The translations under genes and the position numbers were made by a program. From Terrabacter sp. Root181 (GTDB lineage Bacteria > Actinomycetota > Actinomycetes > Actinomycetales > Dermatophilaceae), in contig NZ_LMHU01000007.1 in assembly GCF_001428505.1 (NCBI RefSeq), positions 124,133 through 188,132 of the forward strand: DNA of 64,000 bases. Direction: 5' to 3'. The notes below the pieces were generated by a model, which worked only from the letters and a program-made list of their open reading frames with translations, ran no database searches and was not told where the DNA came from. Numbering within the stretch: position 1 is the stretch's first letter; each line of letters opens with the position of its first letter. This document shows, piece after piece, positions 17,526 through 26,138 of this stretch.

Positions 17526-18884
17526 TCAGCGCAGCAGGTCGCGGATGCGCGCCTGCCAGTCCCGCACGAACGCGGCACGCGTCATGCCGGTCGAGGCGCG
17601 CAGGGCCGCGTCGACGGCGGCCTCCTTGTCGTCGATCCGGGAGGTCGGGACGTCGAGCCCGCCCGCCGCGGCTCGGTAGAGACGGACGACGGCCTGGGTG
17701 CCGTGCGCGTCCGCCAGGGTGCGCAACGCCAGGAGGGACAGGCCGTATGCCGCCGGCAGCGCGTGCGTGCCCGGGTCGAAGTCCGCGTCCGCCGGCAGCG
17801 CCTGCGGCAGGCCGGACGCCCGGACCCGCTCGAGCGCCGGCGCGACGACGGTCGCCTCGGGCAGGTCGATGGGCTCGTACGCGACGAGCTCGGCGAAGCC
17901 CTCGGACAGCCAGACCGGCACCGCCCTGGTGGTCGACGCGCGCACGGTGGCGTGGGTCAGCTCGTGCGTCATGACGACGTCGCGCCCGTCAGGGCGCAGG
18001 GACGACCAGGCCCCGGGGACGAGCACGATGCGGTCGGCCCCCGCTCGCTCCCCCGGCGTCAGCGGACCGTCCGTGGCGGCGGCGACGCCGGAGAGGTCGT
18101 CGGCCGCGCGCCCGAGCAGCCTCGCGGCGTCGGCATCGGTGGCCGGGGCGATCCAGACGGCGGGCCGCACCCCGTCCCAGACGGCCGCGACACGCGAGGC
18201 CGCCGTCCGTGCGCGACGGACCACCTCCTCGACCCGCTCGTCGTCGCCCACGGCCAGCACCAGGGCGGTGTCCGACCGCCGCACGACGAGACCCGTGAGG
18301 TCCCAGGGCTGCGGCCGTCCGGAGGGTGACGACGCCGTGATGAGCAGACCGGACGGGTTCGACGGGTCAGCCTTGAGGGTGAGGTCGAGGTCGAAGGATC
18401 GCGGACCGGAGTCGAAGCCTCGGAGCCTGTAGGTGAGGCTCGCCCTGACGTCCCACGCGACCGCCGTCCCGCGGGCCGCCGGGACCGGCGCGGTGGTCTC
18501 GCGCACACCGACGAGCCGGACGCTCCCCACCGCCATGCGGGTCATGCGGTCGAGGACGGCGGCCTGCGTCATCCGCAACGGCGTGGACGAAGAGCCCTGC
18601 AACGGCGCGAGCCAGCCGGCCTCGTCGGCCCGCTCGACGGCGGCGAACCGGGTGCGCAGCAGGTTCGTGACCGCGCGCTGACGGGCGCTCGCCCACGCCT
18701 CCGCAGTGACGTCGGAGGCGACGGCTGTCGCGCCAACGGGTGGGGTCGGCGCACCTGCCGTGGACGTCGACACGCCTGCGCCAGGACCGGCCGGCGTGCA
18801 GGCAACGAGCGTCAGGGACGTGATTCCGGCCAGGACCGCCGAGGCCGCGTCCCGCGCAGGGCTTCGACGACGGAGGCTGCACAC
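17526..18884 (-). CDS. Secreted lipoprotein zinc metallopeptidase (peptidase MA-like)
   Basis: 452 residues. The signal peptide has a basic RRR n-region and lipobox LVAC, so the mature protein should be lipid-anchored at Cys29. The C-terminal half contains the zincin motif HELTH followed about 20 residues later by the third ligand in SEGFAE, the arrangement of the gluzincin/peptidase MA superfamily. The N-terminal region resembles a NTF2- or lipoprotein-type accessory domain. The GTG start is at 18884. It is convergent with the acyl-CoA ligase, with only five bases between the stops. Confidence 0.82.
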   Translation of the reverse strand: MCSLRRRSPARDAASAVLAGITSLTLVACTPAGPGAGVSTSTAGAPTPPVGATAVASDVTAEAWASARQRAVTNLLRTRFAAVERADEAGWLAPLQGSSSTPLRMTQAAVLDRMTRMAVGSVRLVGVRETTAPVPAARGTAVAWDVRASLTYRLRGFDSGPRSFDLDLTLKADPSNPSGLLITASSPSGRPQPWDLTGLVVRRSDTALVLAVGDDERVEEVVRRARTAASRVAAVWDGVRPAVWIAPATDADAARLLGRAADDLSGVAAATDGPLTPGERAGADRIVLVPGAWSSLRPDGRDVVMTHELTHATVRASTTRAVPVWLSEGFAELVAYEPIDLPEATVVAPALERVRASGLPQALPADADFDPGTHALPAAYGLSLLALRTLADAHGTQAVVRLYRAAAGGLDVPTSRIDDKEAAVDAALRASTGMTRAAFVRDWQARIRDLLR

Positions 18885-18960
18885 GGCGACATCGTGTCAC
18901 GCGGACCTGTCGCGGCGACCTGTCGCAGCGACAGGTCGCGGCGCCGGTTGCCCGGAGGGC

Positions 18961-19305
18961 TCACACGGCCCGTCGTGCTCGGTGGCGGGTCTCGACCTCG
19001 ACGGGGTCGAGCTCCGCCCGCGCCGCGTTGGCCGTGGTCACGTTGACGAGGCCCGCCGCGACGAAGGCCGACACGGCCCGTCGCTCGGCACGGTCGAGGG
19101 GCGCCGTCACGACCCCGTCGACCTCGCGGGTGTCGCCGACGGCGCGCGAACGGCCCGCCCGTGCGCCCGTGCGCCCGTGGCCGTCGGTGTCGGCGCCGGG
19201 CGGGGTCGCGCCCGGACGCAGCGGGATCGCCGTCAGCGCGGTCACCATGCAGTCTGCGCAGTGGACGTCCCGCACCGGGCAGGTCTGGCAGTCGACGAGC
19301 ATCAT
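18961..19305 (-). CDS. Small Cys-motif protein, possible zinc binder
   Basis: 114 residues. The N-terminus carries CQTC-x6-CADC within the first 20 residues, a compact CxxC...CxxC knuckle that could hold zinc. A Gly/Arg-rich linker and a C-terminal alpha-helical part (RAERRAVSAFVAAGLVNV) follow. The reverse-strand frame starts with two ATGs at 19305 and 19302 behind a weak AAGGG. It is divergent from the exonuclease gene, and a small Cys protein beside this exonuclease is a recurring actinobacterial arrangement. Function unknown. Confidence 0.7.
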   Translation of the reverse strand: MMLVDCQTCPVRDVHCADCMVTALTAIPLRPGATPPGADTDGHGRTGARAGRSRAVGDTREVDGVVTAPLDRAERRAVSAFVAAGLVNVTTANAARAELDPVEVETRHRARRAV

Positions 19306-19569
19306 CGTGGTCCAACCCTTCGTCTCTCGTTGCGATCTGTCGTGAAGGACGCTAAGCGGCCCCACCGACACTGCCCACCCACCGGCGGACCTCAGGCCGG
19401 GCAGTGCGCCCGACCTGCCGGCGTGCCGTCCGGTCGTGGACCGGTGGCCACGGACGTGGGGCGCGACCCCGCGACGAAGGGGGACGCGGCCCGGACCCCT
19501 TGTGGCAGAAGGGCTTGCGACCGACGCGCCTCCGGGGCATTGTCGGCGCCCCGGCATACCGTCGAGGTC

Positions 19570-21360
19570 ATGCAAGCGATCCAGGCGACGTTCGACGACC
19601 TCGGCACCCCCCTTGCCGGCGTCACGTTCGTCGTCGTGGACCTCGAGACGACAGGCGGGTCACCCGCCCAGTGCGGCATCACCGAGATCGGCGCCGTCAA
19701 GGTGCGCGGCGGCGAGGTCCTCGGCGAGTTCCAGACCCTCGTCAACCCGGCCGAGCCCATCCCGGCGTTCATCTCCGTCCTCACGGGCATCACCGACACG
19801 ATGGTCCGCGACGCTCCGCGCATCGACAGCGCGTTGCCCGCCTTCCTCGAGTTCGCCGCCGGCAGCGTCCTCGTCGCCCACAACGCCGGCTTCGACATCG
19901 GCTTCCTCAAGGCTGCCGCCGCCCGCGTCGGCGCACCGTGGCCCGGCTTCCCCGTCCTCGACACCCTCCAGCTGGCCCGTCAGCTCGTCGTGCGCGACGA
20001 GTCCCCGAACCACCGCCTCTCCTCGCTCGCCCAGGTCTTCGGCTCCACGACCGCCCCCGACCACCGGGCCCTGCACGACGCGCGCGCCACGGTCGACGTG
20101 CTCCACGGGCTCATCGAGCGCGTCGGCAACCTCGGGGTGCACACGCTCGAGGAGCTCTCCAGCTACAGCTCGCGGGTCACCCCCTCGCAGCGGCGCAAGC
20201 GGTTCCTCGCAGACCCGCTGCCGAGCGCTCCCGGCGTCTACCTCTTCAAGGACGGCAGCAACCGCGTCCTCTACGTCGGCACGAGCCGCGACATCCGCAC
20301 CCGCGTGCGCACCTACTTCACCGCCTCCGAGCAACGCAGCCGGATGGCCGAGATGGTGCGGCTCGCCCACGTCGTCCACCCCGTCGTGTGCCAGACCTCG
20401 CTCGAGGCGCAGGTGCGTGAGCTGCGGCTCATCGACGAGCACAAGCCACGCTTCAACCGACGCTCCAAGGACGGCCGCAAGGTCATGTGGGTCAAGCTCA
20501 CGCAGGAGCGCTTCCCGCGCCTGTCGATCGTCAGGCAGGTGCGCGACGACGACGCCCACTACATCGGCCCGTTCCGGTCCCGGGCCACCGCCCAGGCGGC
20601 CATCGACGCGGTCCACGAGGTCGTGCCGCTGCGTCAGTGCACCGGCCGGCTCACGGGCCGCGGCACCGCCTGCGCCCTGGCCGACATGGGTCGCTGCGGC
20701 GCCCCGTGCACCGGGGCGCAGTCCGAGGGCGACTACGCCGTCGTCGTCGCAGAGTGCCGCGCCATCTTCACCGGCAACGCCCGACCGGGCGCCGAGCTGC
20801 TCCGCGCCCGGCTGGAGGAGCTGGCCTCCCAGGAGCGCTTCGAGGACGCGGCCCGGGTGCGCGACCGTTTCCTCCAGCTCGTCCGGGGGGCGGCCCGGGC
20901 GCAACGACTCGCCCCCCTCGTGCGCTCCCCCGAGATCATCGCCGCACGCCGCAGCGACCTCGGCGGGTGGGAGCTCGTCGCCATCCGCCACGGCCGCATG
21001 GCAGGCGTCGTCGTCAGTCCGCGAGGCGCCGACCCGATGCCCTACGTCCACTCGATGCAGGCCACCGCCGAGGTCGTGCCGGCTCCCACGCCCGACCGGC
21101 CCTCGGCGCTCACCGAGGAGACCGAGATCCTGCTTCGCTGGCTCGAGGCTCCGGGCGTGCGCATCGTCGAGCTCGAGGGGTCCTGGACCTGCCCGGTCGG
21201 CGGCGCCGGCTCCGTACGCAGCGAGCTCGAGCCCGCCGTCGCCTCGGCGCACGATGTCGTCGGGTTCGACCACGACGTCCCGGGGTCACGCGCGGGCACG
21301 ACCACCGGCGGCCGACCGGGTCGCGCGGGCCGGGGCGGTGGCCTGCGCCGCGCCGGGTAG
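19570..21360 (+). CDS. DEDDh exonuclease fused to UvrC-like GIY-YIG nuclease
   Basis: 596 residues. Residues about 15-180 form a DnaQ-type 3'-5' exonuclease: VVDLETTGG (Asp-Glu), an AHNAGFD motif and HRALHDARAT (His-Asp), so the DEDDh set is complete. Residues about 215-300 form a GIY-YIG domain (GVYLFKDGSNRVLYVGTS), followed by a UvrC-like middle part with four cysteines (QCTG...CALADMGRCGAPCTG) and a UVR-type helix pair (EERFEDAARVRDRF-like). It corresponds to Rv2191. The role is presumably DNA repair or nucleic-acid processing. The ATG at 19570 has TACCGT (19557-19562) 7 bases upstream, suggesting a leaderless start; the longer upstream open frame is not coding. Confidence 0.88.
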   Translation: MQAIQATFDDLGTPLAGVTFVVVDLETTGGSPAQCGITEIGAVKVRGGEVLGEFQTLVNPAEPIPAFISVLTGITDTMVRDAPRIDSALPAFLEFAAGSVLVAHNAGFDIGFLKAAAARVGAPWPGFPVLDTLQLARQLVVRDESPNHRLSSLAQVFGSTTAPDHRALHDARATVDVLHGLIERVGNLGVHTLEELSSYSSRVTPSQRRKRFLADPLPSAPGVYLFKDGSNRVLYVGTSRDIRTRVRTYFTASEQRSRMAEMVRLAHVVHPVVCQTSLEAQVRELRLIDEHKPRFNRRSKDGRKVMWVKLTQERFPRLSIVRQVRDDDAHYIGPFRSRATAQAAIDAVHEVVPLRQCTGRLTGRGTACALADMGRCGAPCTGAQSEGDYAVVVAECRAIFTGNARPGAELLRARLEELASQERFEDAARVRDRFLQLVRGAARAQRLAPLVRSPEIIAARRSDLGGWELVAIRHGRMAGVVVSPRGADPMPYVHSMQATAEVVPAPTPDRPSALTEETEILLRWLEAPGVRIVELEGSWTCPVGGAGSVRSELEPAVASAHDVVGFDHDVPGSRAGTTTGGRPGRAGRGGGLRRAG

Positions 21361-21379
21361 GCCCGGCTAGGGTGTTCTC

Positions 21380-21664
21380 GTGATCACCGCCATCGTCATG
21401 ATCAGCTGCGAGGTCGACCGCATCCCGGAGGTGGCCGAGGCCATCGCCGACATCCCGGCCGTGTCCGAGGTCTACTCGGTGACGGGCGACGCCGACCTCA
21501 TCGCCATGGTGCGGGTCAAGGCGCACGAGGAGTTCGCCGACGTCATCGCCGACCGGCTCAACAAGGTGCAGGGCATTGTCGGCACGTCGACCCACATCGC
21601 CTTCCGCACCTACTCCTCGCACGACCTCGAGGCGGCCTTCAGCCTCGGCCTCGAGGGCGAGTAG
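21380..21664 (+). CDS. Standalone Lrp/AsnC ligand-binding (RAM) domain protein
   Basis: 94 residues consisting only of the alpha-beta RAM effector domain of Lrp/AsnC regulators (VYSVTGDADLIAMVRVK and GTSTHIAFRTYS-type strands), with no helix-turn-helix. Such proteins form oligomers that bind amino acids and may modulate partner regulators. The GTG at 21380 is preceded at 6 bases by TAGGGT (21368-21373), a textbook leaderless arrangement. It lies 19 bases after the exonuclease stop and is convergent with trpD. Confidence 0.88.
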   Translation: MITAIVMISCEVDRIPEVAEAIADIPAVSEVYSVTGDADLIAMVRVKAHEEFADVIADRLNKVQGIVGTSTHIAFRTYSSHDLEAAFSLGLEGE

Positions 21665-21708
21665 CCCGACTGCCCCGTCCACCGGCGGCTCGTGGACGAG
21701 CCGCCGAG

Positions 21709-22758
21709 TCAGCGTCGGGTCGCCGCCACCCAACGATCGACGAGGCCCGTCGCGGCGCCGCTGTCGATGGCGTCCGCCGCGAGGTCCATCCCGGCTCGCA
21801 CGTCGGCGTCGAAGTCGGCCTCCGACGATCCCGAGTCGGATCGGGTGAGGGCGAGCGCGATGCCCGCGTTGAGCAGCACCGCGTCCCGGATCGCGCCGGT
21901 GGCGCCGGCGAAGACGTCGCGGACGACGCTCGCGTTGTGTGCCGCGTCCCCGCCGCGCAGATCCTCGATCGGGTGCAGCTCGAGCCCGAGCCGTGTGGGG
22001 TCGACGGAGCGCTCGGTCACGCTCCCGCCCCGGACCCACCACACGTGAGTCGTCGTCGACACGGTGACCTCGTCGAGCCCGTCGTCACCACGGAAGACCG
22101 CAGCATCCTTCCCACGATCGGCGAAGACCCCCGCCAGCAGCGGGGCCATGCGTGCGTCCGCGCAGCCCACGGCGGCATACGTCGGCTGGGCGGGGTTGGT
22201 CAGGGGACCGAGGAAGTTGAACGCCGTCCCGATGCCGAGGTCGCGGCGCGGCACGGCGGTGTGACGGAACGAGGGGTGGAAGGTCTGCGCGAAGCAGAAG
22301 GTGATGCCGGCCTCCGAGGCGACCTCGACGACGCGCTCGGGCGTCAGGGACAGGTCGACACCGAGTGCCTCGAGCACGTCCGCCGAGCCCGACGACGACG
22401 ACGCGGCCCGGTTGCCGTGCTTGACGAGCCGCACACCGGCGGCAGCGGCCACCATGGAGGACATCGTCGAGATGTTGACCGTGTGGGCCCGGTCCCCGCC
22501 GGTGCCGACGATGTCGAGGCTCGGTCCTGGCACCTCGATGCGGCGCGCGTGGGCGAGCATCTGCTCGGCCAGCCCCAGCATCTCCTCGATGCTCTCACCC
22601 TTGGCCCGGAGACCGATGAGGAAGCCCGCGACCTGCGAGGGCGTGGCTTCTCCGGACATGATCTGCTCCATGGCCCACTCGGCCGTCGCCCGGTCGAGGT
22701 CACGACCGGCGATGAGGTCGGTCAGCAGTGCGGGCCAGGTCGTCGCGTCGGGCGCCAT
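21709..22758 (-). CDS. trpD: Anthranilate phosphoribosyltransferase
   Basis: Second step of tryptophan synthesis: anthranilate plus PRPP. 349 residues. It shows DIVGTGGD (PRPP loop), VNIST, the [15 protein letters not shown] block that binds substrate, and an ETFHPSFRH-like region. The ATG at 22758 is three bases past the stop of the upstream atypical receiver gene, so the two are transcribed together. It is not clustered with other trp genes, as in Mycobacterium (Rv2192c). Confidence 0.94.
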   Translation of the reverse strand: MAPDATTWPALLTDLIAGRDLDRATAEWAMEQIMSGEATPSQVAGFLIGLRAKGESIEEMLGLAEQMLAHARRIEVPGPSLDIVGTGGDRAHTVNISTMSSMVAAAAGVRLVKHGNRAASSSSGSADVLEALGVDLSLTPERVVEVASEAGITFCFAQTFHPSFRHTAVPRRDLGIGTAFNFLGPLTNPAQPTYAAVGCADARMAPLLAGVFADRGKDAAVFRGDDGLDEVTVSTTTHVWWVRGGSVTERSVDPTRLGLELHPIEDLRGGDAAHNASVVRDVFAGATGAIRDAVLLNAGIALALTRSDSGSSEADFDADVRAGMDLAADAIDSGAATGLVDRWVAATRR

Positions 22759-22761
22759 GCG

Positions 22762-23232
22762 TCAGGCCGTGGGCACGCCCGAGCGCGCGAGCGTGGCGAT
22801 GGCCGACGTCAGCGCGATCGGGTCGAGCGGGTGCGGGACGGCCAGGTCGGCCTGGGACCAGGCGGCGAGCCAGCTGTCCTGCGGGCGGCCCGTGAGCACC
22901 ACGATCGGCGGGCACTCGAAGATCTCGTTCTTCAGCTGGCGGGCCAGCCCCAGACCGCCGACCTTGGCGGCCTCGCCGTCGAGCACGAGGATGTCGAACC
23001 GCTCGGACTCGACAGAGCTGATCACCGCGTCGGCGGTCGCGCACTCGTGCCAGCGGACGACCTCGACGTCCTTGGCGGGGCGACGACCGACGGCCGCGCG
23101 CACCGCGTCACGGGTCGTGAAGTCGTCGCTGTAGAGCAGCACGCTGACCCGGGCCACCGGCCGCTGCGAACCGGCCGTCGTCGCGATCTCGGTGGACGAA
23201 CCCTGTGCTGCGCTGTCGTTCGAGGCGGTCAT
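22762..23232 (-). CDS. Atypical receiver-domain protein
   Basis: 156 residues: a disordered N-terminal 25 residues, then one CheY-like receiver with no output domain. The phospho-acceptor Asp85 (ILVLDGE) and Thr114 (VVLTGRP) are present. The conserved Lys near the end is replaced by His134 (VPHPLDP), and the acidic pocket is SDD. The protein may be phosphorylated poorly or act constitutively. The ATG at 23232 has TAGCAT (23245-23240) 7 bases upstream, so it is probably leaderless. It is divergent from the ctaE-qcr operon and upstream of trpD. Confidence 0.75.
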   Translation of the reverse strand: MTASNDSAAQGSSTEIATTAGSQRPVARVSVLLYSDDFTTRDAVRAAVGRRPAKDVEVVRWHECATADAVISSVESERFDILVLDGEAAKVGGLGLARQLKNEIFECPPIVVLTGRPQDSWLAAWSQADLAVPHPLDPIALTSAIATLARSGVPTA

Positions 23233-23351
23233 GCGCCCGATGCTACCGGGCGGGCCCGCGACCGACGGCACGACCTCCCCACCCGCGAGACGCCGGTGGA
23301 CACCGGCGTGGGAAGGTGGTGACGGACGGCCCACGACACGGCTGTTCAGGG

Positions 23352-23373
23352 TTCGTGTCGGAATGGTCACGAA
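23352..23373. promoter_or_regulatory. Inverted repeat upstream of ctaE-qcrCAB
   Basis: TTCGTG-N10-CACGAA lies 74 bases before the ctaE start, within the divergent promoter region. A CTCTACAC -10-like sequence follows at about 23377-23384. The six-base arms could bind a dimeric regulator of respiration. The evidence is symmetry and position only. Confidence 0.35.
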
Positions 23374-23446
23374 TCCTCTACACCCGCGCGAGAAAGGGCC
23401 CCGATGCGGGGGGTCCCTCGCACAGCCGGACAGGAATGTGGGAATA

Positions 23447-24109
23447 ATGTCCAACGTGGCGACAGCATCGGCAGTTCCTTCAAGCGCAGTAGCGAATCCG
23501 GCCCATCACGGGCCGGCGACCCGCCCCAACATGGTTGCCGTCGGCACCATCGTGTGGCTCTCCAGCGAACTCATGTTCTTCGCGGGTCTCTTCGCCGTCT
23601 ACTTCCAGCTCAGGTCGGTCCGCGGTGACCTCTGGGCGGTGCAGACCGAGAAGCTGAACCTCCCGTTCGCGAGCGTCAACTGCCTCGTGCTCGTCATCTC
23701 CTCCGTGTGGTGCCAGCTCGGCGTCTGGAAGGCCGAGCGCGGCCAGAAGGCCCGCTCCGGCAAGCTCCTCGACATCAAGGGCTGGGGCATGCGCGAGTGG
23801 TACGTCCTGACGTACCTCTTCGGCGCCTTCTTCATCGCCGGTCAGGTGATGGAGTACTCCGAGCTCGTCCACGAGAACGTCACGCTGAGCTCCGACGCCT
23901 ACGGCTCGGTCTTCTACATGGCGACCGGCTTCCACGGTCTCCACGTGACCGGTGGCCTGATCGCCTTCCTGCTCATCATCGCCCGCACGTTCACGACGCG
24001 TCGCTACACGCACGCCAACGCCACCGGCGCCGTCGTCACGTCGTACTACTGGCACTTCGTCGACGTCGTGTGGATCGCGCTCTTCGCGACCATCTACATC
24101 CTCCGCTGA
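23447..24109 (+). CDS. ctaE: Cytochrome c oxidase subunit III
   Basis: About 220 residues with five hydrophobic helices, the short form of COX3 typical of actinobacteria. Characteristic segments are [16 protein letters not shown], a [13 protein letters not shown] helix with the conserved His residues, and [15 protein letters not shown] at the C-terminus. A structural subunit of the aa3 oxidase in the bcc-aa3 supercomplex. The ATG at 23447 has AGGA/GTGGGA upstream; the longer upstream open frame is discounted. First gene of ctaE-qcrC-qcrA-qcrB. Confidence 0.95.
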   Translation: MSNVATASAVPSSAVANPAHHGPATRPNMVAVGTIVWLSSELMFFAGLFAVYFQLRSVRGDLWAVQTEKLNLPFASVNCLVLVISSVWCQLGVWKAERGQKARSGKLLDIKGWGMREWYVLTYLFGAFFIAGQVMEYSELVHENVTLSSDAYGSVFYMATGFHGLHVTGGLIAFLLIIARTFTTRRYTHANATGAVVTSYYWHFVDVVWIALFATIYILR

Positions 24110-24169
24110 CCCCGGCATGAGCGCGCAGCCGGACCCGACCCCCACCTCCATGGACGACAGGAACCCACA

Positions 24170-24979
24170 GTGAACGCCTTGGCCACCCGACGCCGACACC
24201 CCGCCGCCATCGCGGTGCTGCTGCTGCTCGGCCTCCTCGTGACCGGTGGCGCCTACTCCTTCCTCGCCCCGAAGGACGCCAACGCGGCCGCGTCGGCCGC
24301 CGCCGCCGACGACGTCGCCAAGGGCAAGGACCTCTTCATCGCCAACTGCGCCAGCTGCCACGGCGTCGGCGCCCAGGGCACCAAGTCCGGGCCGTCTCTC
24401 GTCGGCGTGGGCGCGGCGTCGGTCGACTTCCAGGTCGGCACCGGGCGCATGCCGCTCGCCGGCCCGAACGTCCAGGCTCCCCAGAACAAGGTCAAGTTCG
24501 ACGACGAGCAGATCGCCGCCCTCGCGGCCTTCGTCGCCTCGCTCGGCCCCGGCCCGGCGATCCCCGAGGAGAAGTACACGACGGTCATCGAGCCGGGCAC
24601 GCCGGAGAACAACAAGGCGATCGCCGAGGGCGGCGAGATCTTCCGCGTCAACTGCGCCATGTGCCACAACTTCGCCGGCGCGGGCGGTGCCCTGACCCGA
24701 GGCAAGTACGCCCCGGCACTCGACGGCGTCACGCCGAGGCACATGTACGAGGCCATGGTCTCCGGCCCTCAGTCGATGCCGGTGTTCAACGACACGAACC
24801 TCACGCCGGAGTCGAAGCAGAAGGTCATCTCCTACCTCAAGGCGCAGGAGAACCAGACCAACGTCGGCGGGCTCACGCTCGGCAACCTCGGTCCGGTGTC
24901 CGAGGGTCTCTTCGCCTGGGTGTTCGGCCTCGGCATCCTCATCGGCTGTGCCGTCTGGCTCGGCAAGAAGGCCGCATGA
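24170..24979 (+). CDS. qcrC: Diheme cytochrome c subunit of the bcc complex
   Basis: 269 residues. An N-terminal signal/anchor helix, two c-type heme sites (CASCH near residue 63 and CAMCH near 163), each with a distal Met region, and a C-terminal membrane helix (LFAWVFGLGILIGCAVWLG). In actinobacteria this diheme subunit passes electrons directly from the Rieske centre to the CuA of the oxidase, replacing soluble cytochrome c. The GTG at 24170 has AGGA seven bases upstream. Confidence 0.95.
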   Translation: MNALATRRRHPAAIAVLLLLGLLVTGGAYSFLAPKDANAAASAAAADDVAKGKDLFIANCASCHGVGAQGTKSGPSLVGVGAASVDFQVGTGRMPLAGPNVQAPQNKVKFDDEQIAALAAFVASLGPGPAIPEEKYTTVIEPGTPENNKAIAEGGEIFRVNCAMCHNFAGAGGALTRGKYAPALDGVTPRHMYEAMVSGPQSMPVFNDTNLTPESKQKVISYLKAQENQTNVGGLTLGNLGPVSEGLFAWVFGLGILIGCAVWLGKKAA

Positions 24980-25028
24980 CCCCGCGCTGCATCGTCCCGA
25001 TCACGAACGACGACAGGACCACGACCCG

Positions 25029-26138
25029 ATGAACGACCACGAGACCACGGACCACGGGAAGAGCACGGCTCTCGTCCCCGCATCCAGCGACGGTCACGAC
25101 CTGCTGCCGGCTTCGCTGATCACGGGCGTCGACCAGTTCGAGAACCCCGGTCTACCCCCGCACATCCACCGGGCCGCCGACGACGACCCCGCCGCCGCCA
25201 AGCGCGCCGAGCGCCAGGTCGCGACGCTGTTCGGCCTGTCGATGCTCGCGACCCTCGTGTTCGTCGTCAGCTACTTCGCCGTGCCCGACGAGGCCACCTT
25301 CTTCCTTCCCGGGGTCGGTCTCACCAAGACGCAGAACGTCGTGCTCGGCCTCTCGCTCGGCTTCTCGATCTTCCTCATCGGCATCGGCGCCGTGCACTGG
25401 GCCAAGACGCTCATGTCCGACGAGGAGATCGTCGAGGAGCGCCACGAGCAGGCGTCGACGGCTGAGCAGCGCGCCAAGGCCGTCGCGGTCGTCAGCGAGG
25501 GTGTCGGATCCACCCAGCTGCCCCGTCGCCCGGTCCTCAAGTACTCCCTCGGCGGCGCGCTCGGTCTCTTCATCCTTCCCCTCGGCCTCCAGGTCGCCGG
25601 GTCGCTCGGACCGACGAACATCGAGGAGCTCAAGCACACCATCTGGGACCCGAAAGACAACGGCGGCAAGCCGATCCGGCTCATGCGTGACCCGGAGATG
25701 ACGCCCATCCGCTTCGACGAGGTCACCTCGGGCTCCGTCTTCCACGTGATGCCCGAGACGCTCCAGAAGTACATCGACGAGGGCAAGCACGTCCTCGAGG
25801 CCAAGGCCAAGGCGGCGGTCATCCTGATCCGCCTCGACCCCGACCTGATCAAGGTGCAGAAGGCCAAGGACTGGGGCGTCGACGGTGTCGTCGCCTACTC
25901 CAAGATCTGCACCCACGTGGGCTGCGCGGTCGGCCTGTACGAGCAGCAGACGCATCACCTGCTCTGCCCGTGCCACCAGTCGACCTTCGACCTCACCGAG
26001 GACTGCGCCGTCATCTTCGGCCCGGCCAAGCGGGCCCTGCCGCAACTCAAGATCACCGTCGACGACGCGGGATACCTCGTCGCCCCCGCAGGCTTCGCAG
26101 AGCCCGTGGGACCGAGCTTCTGGGAGCGTGCGCGATGA
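25029..26138 (+). CDS. qcrA: Rieske iron-sulfur subunit of the bcc complex
   Basis: About 369 residues. The N-terminal half has three membrane helices, the actinobacterial arrangement. The C-terminal Rieske domain carries the two [2Fe-2S] motifs CTHVGC (near residue 298) and CPCHQS (near 318). The long insert between helix 3 and the cluster domain (DPKDNGG to DPEMTPIRF) is also typical. The ATG at 25029 is chosen; the stop overlaps the qcrB start (ATGA). Confidence 0.95.
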   Translation: MNDHETTDHGKSTALVPASSDGHDLLPASLITGVDQFENPGLPPHIHRAADDDPAAAKRAERQVATLFGLSMLATLVFVVSYFAVPDEATFFLPGVGLTKTQNVVLGLSLGFSIFLIGIGAVHWAKTLMSDEEIVEERHEQASTAEQRAKAVAVVSEGVGSTQLPRRPVLKYSLGGALGLFILPLGLQVAGSLGPTNIEELKHTIWDPKDNGGKPIRLMRDPEMTPIRFDEVTSGSVFHVMPETLQKYIDEGKHVLEAKAKAAVILIRLDPDLIKVQKAKDWGVDGVVAYSKICTHVGCAVGLYEQQTHHLLCPCHQSTFDLTEDCAVIFGPAKRALPQLKITVDDAGYLVAPAGFAEPVGPSFWERAR

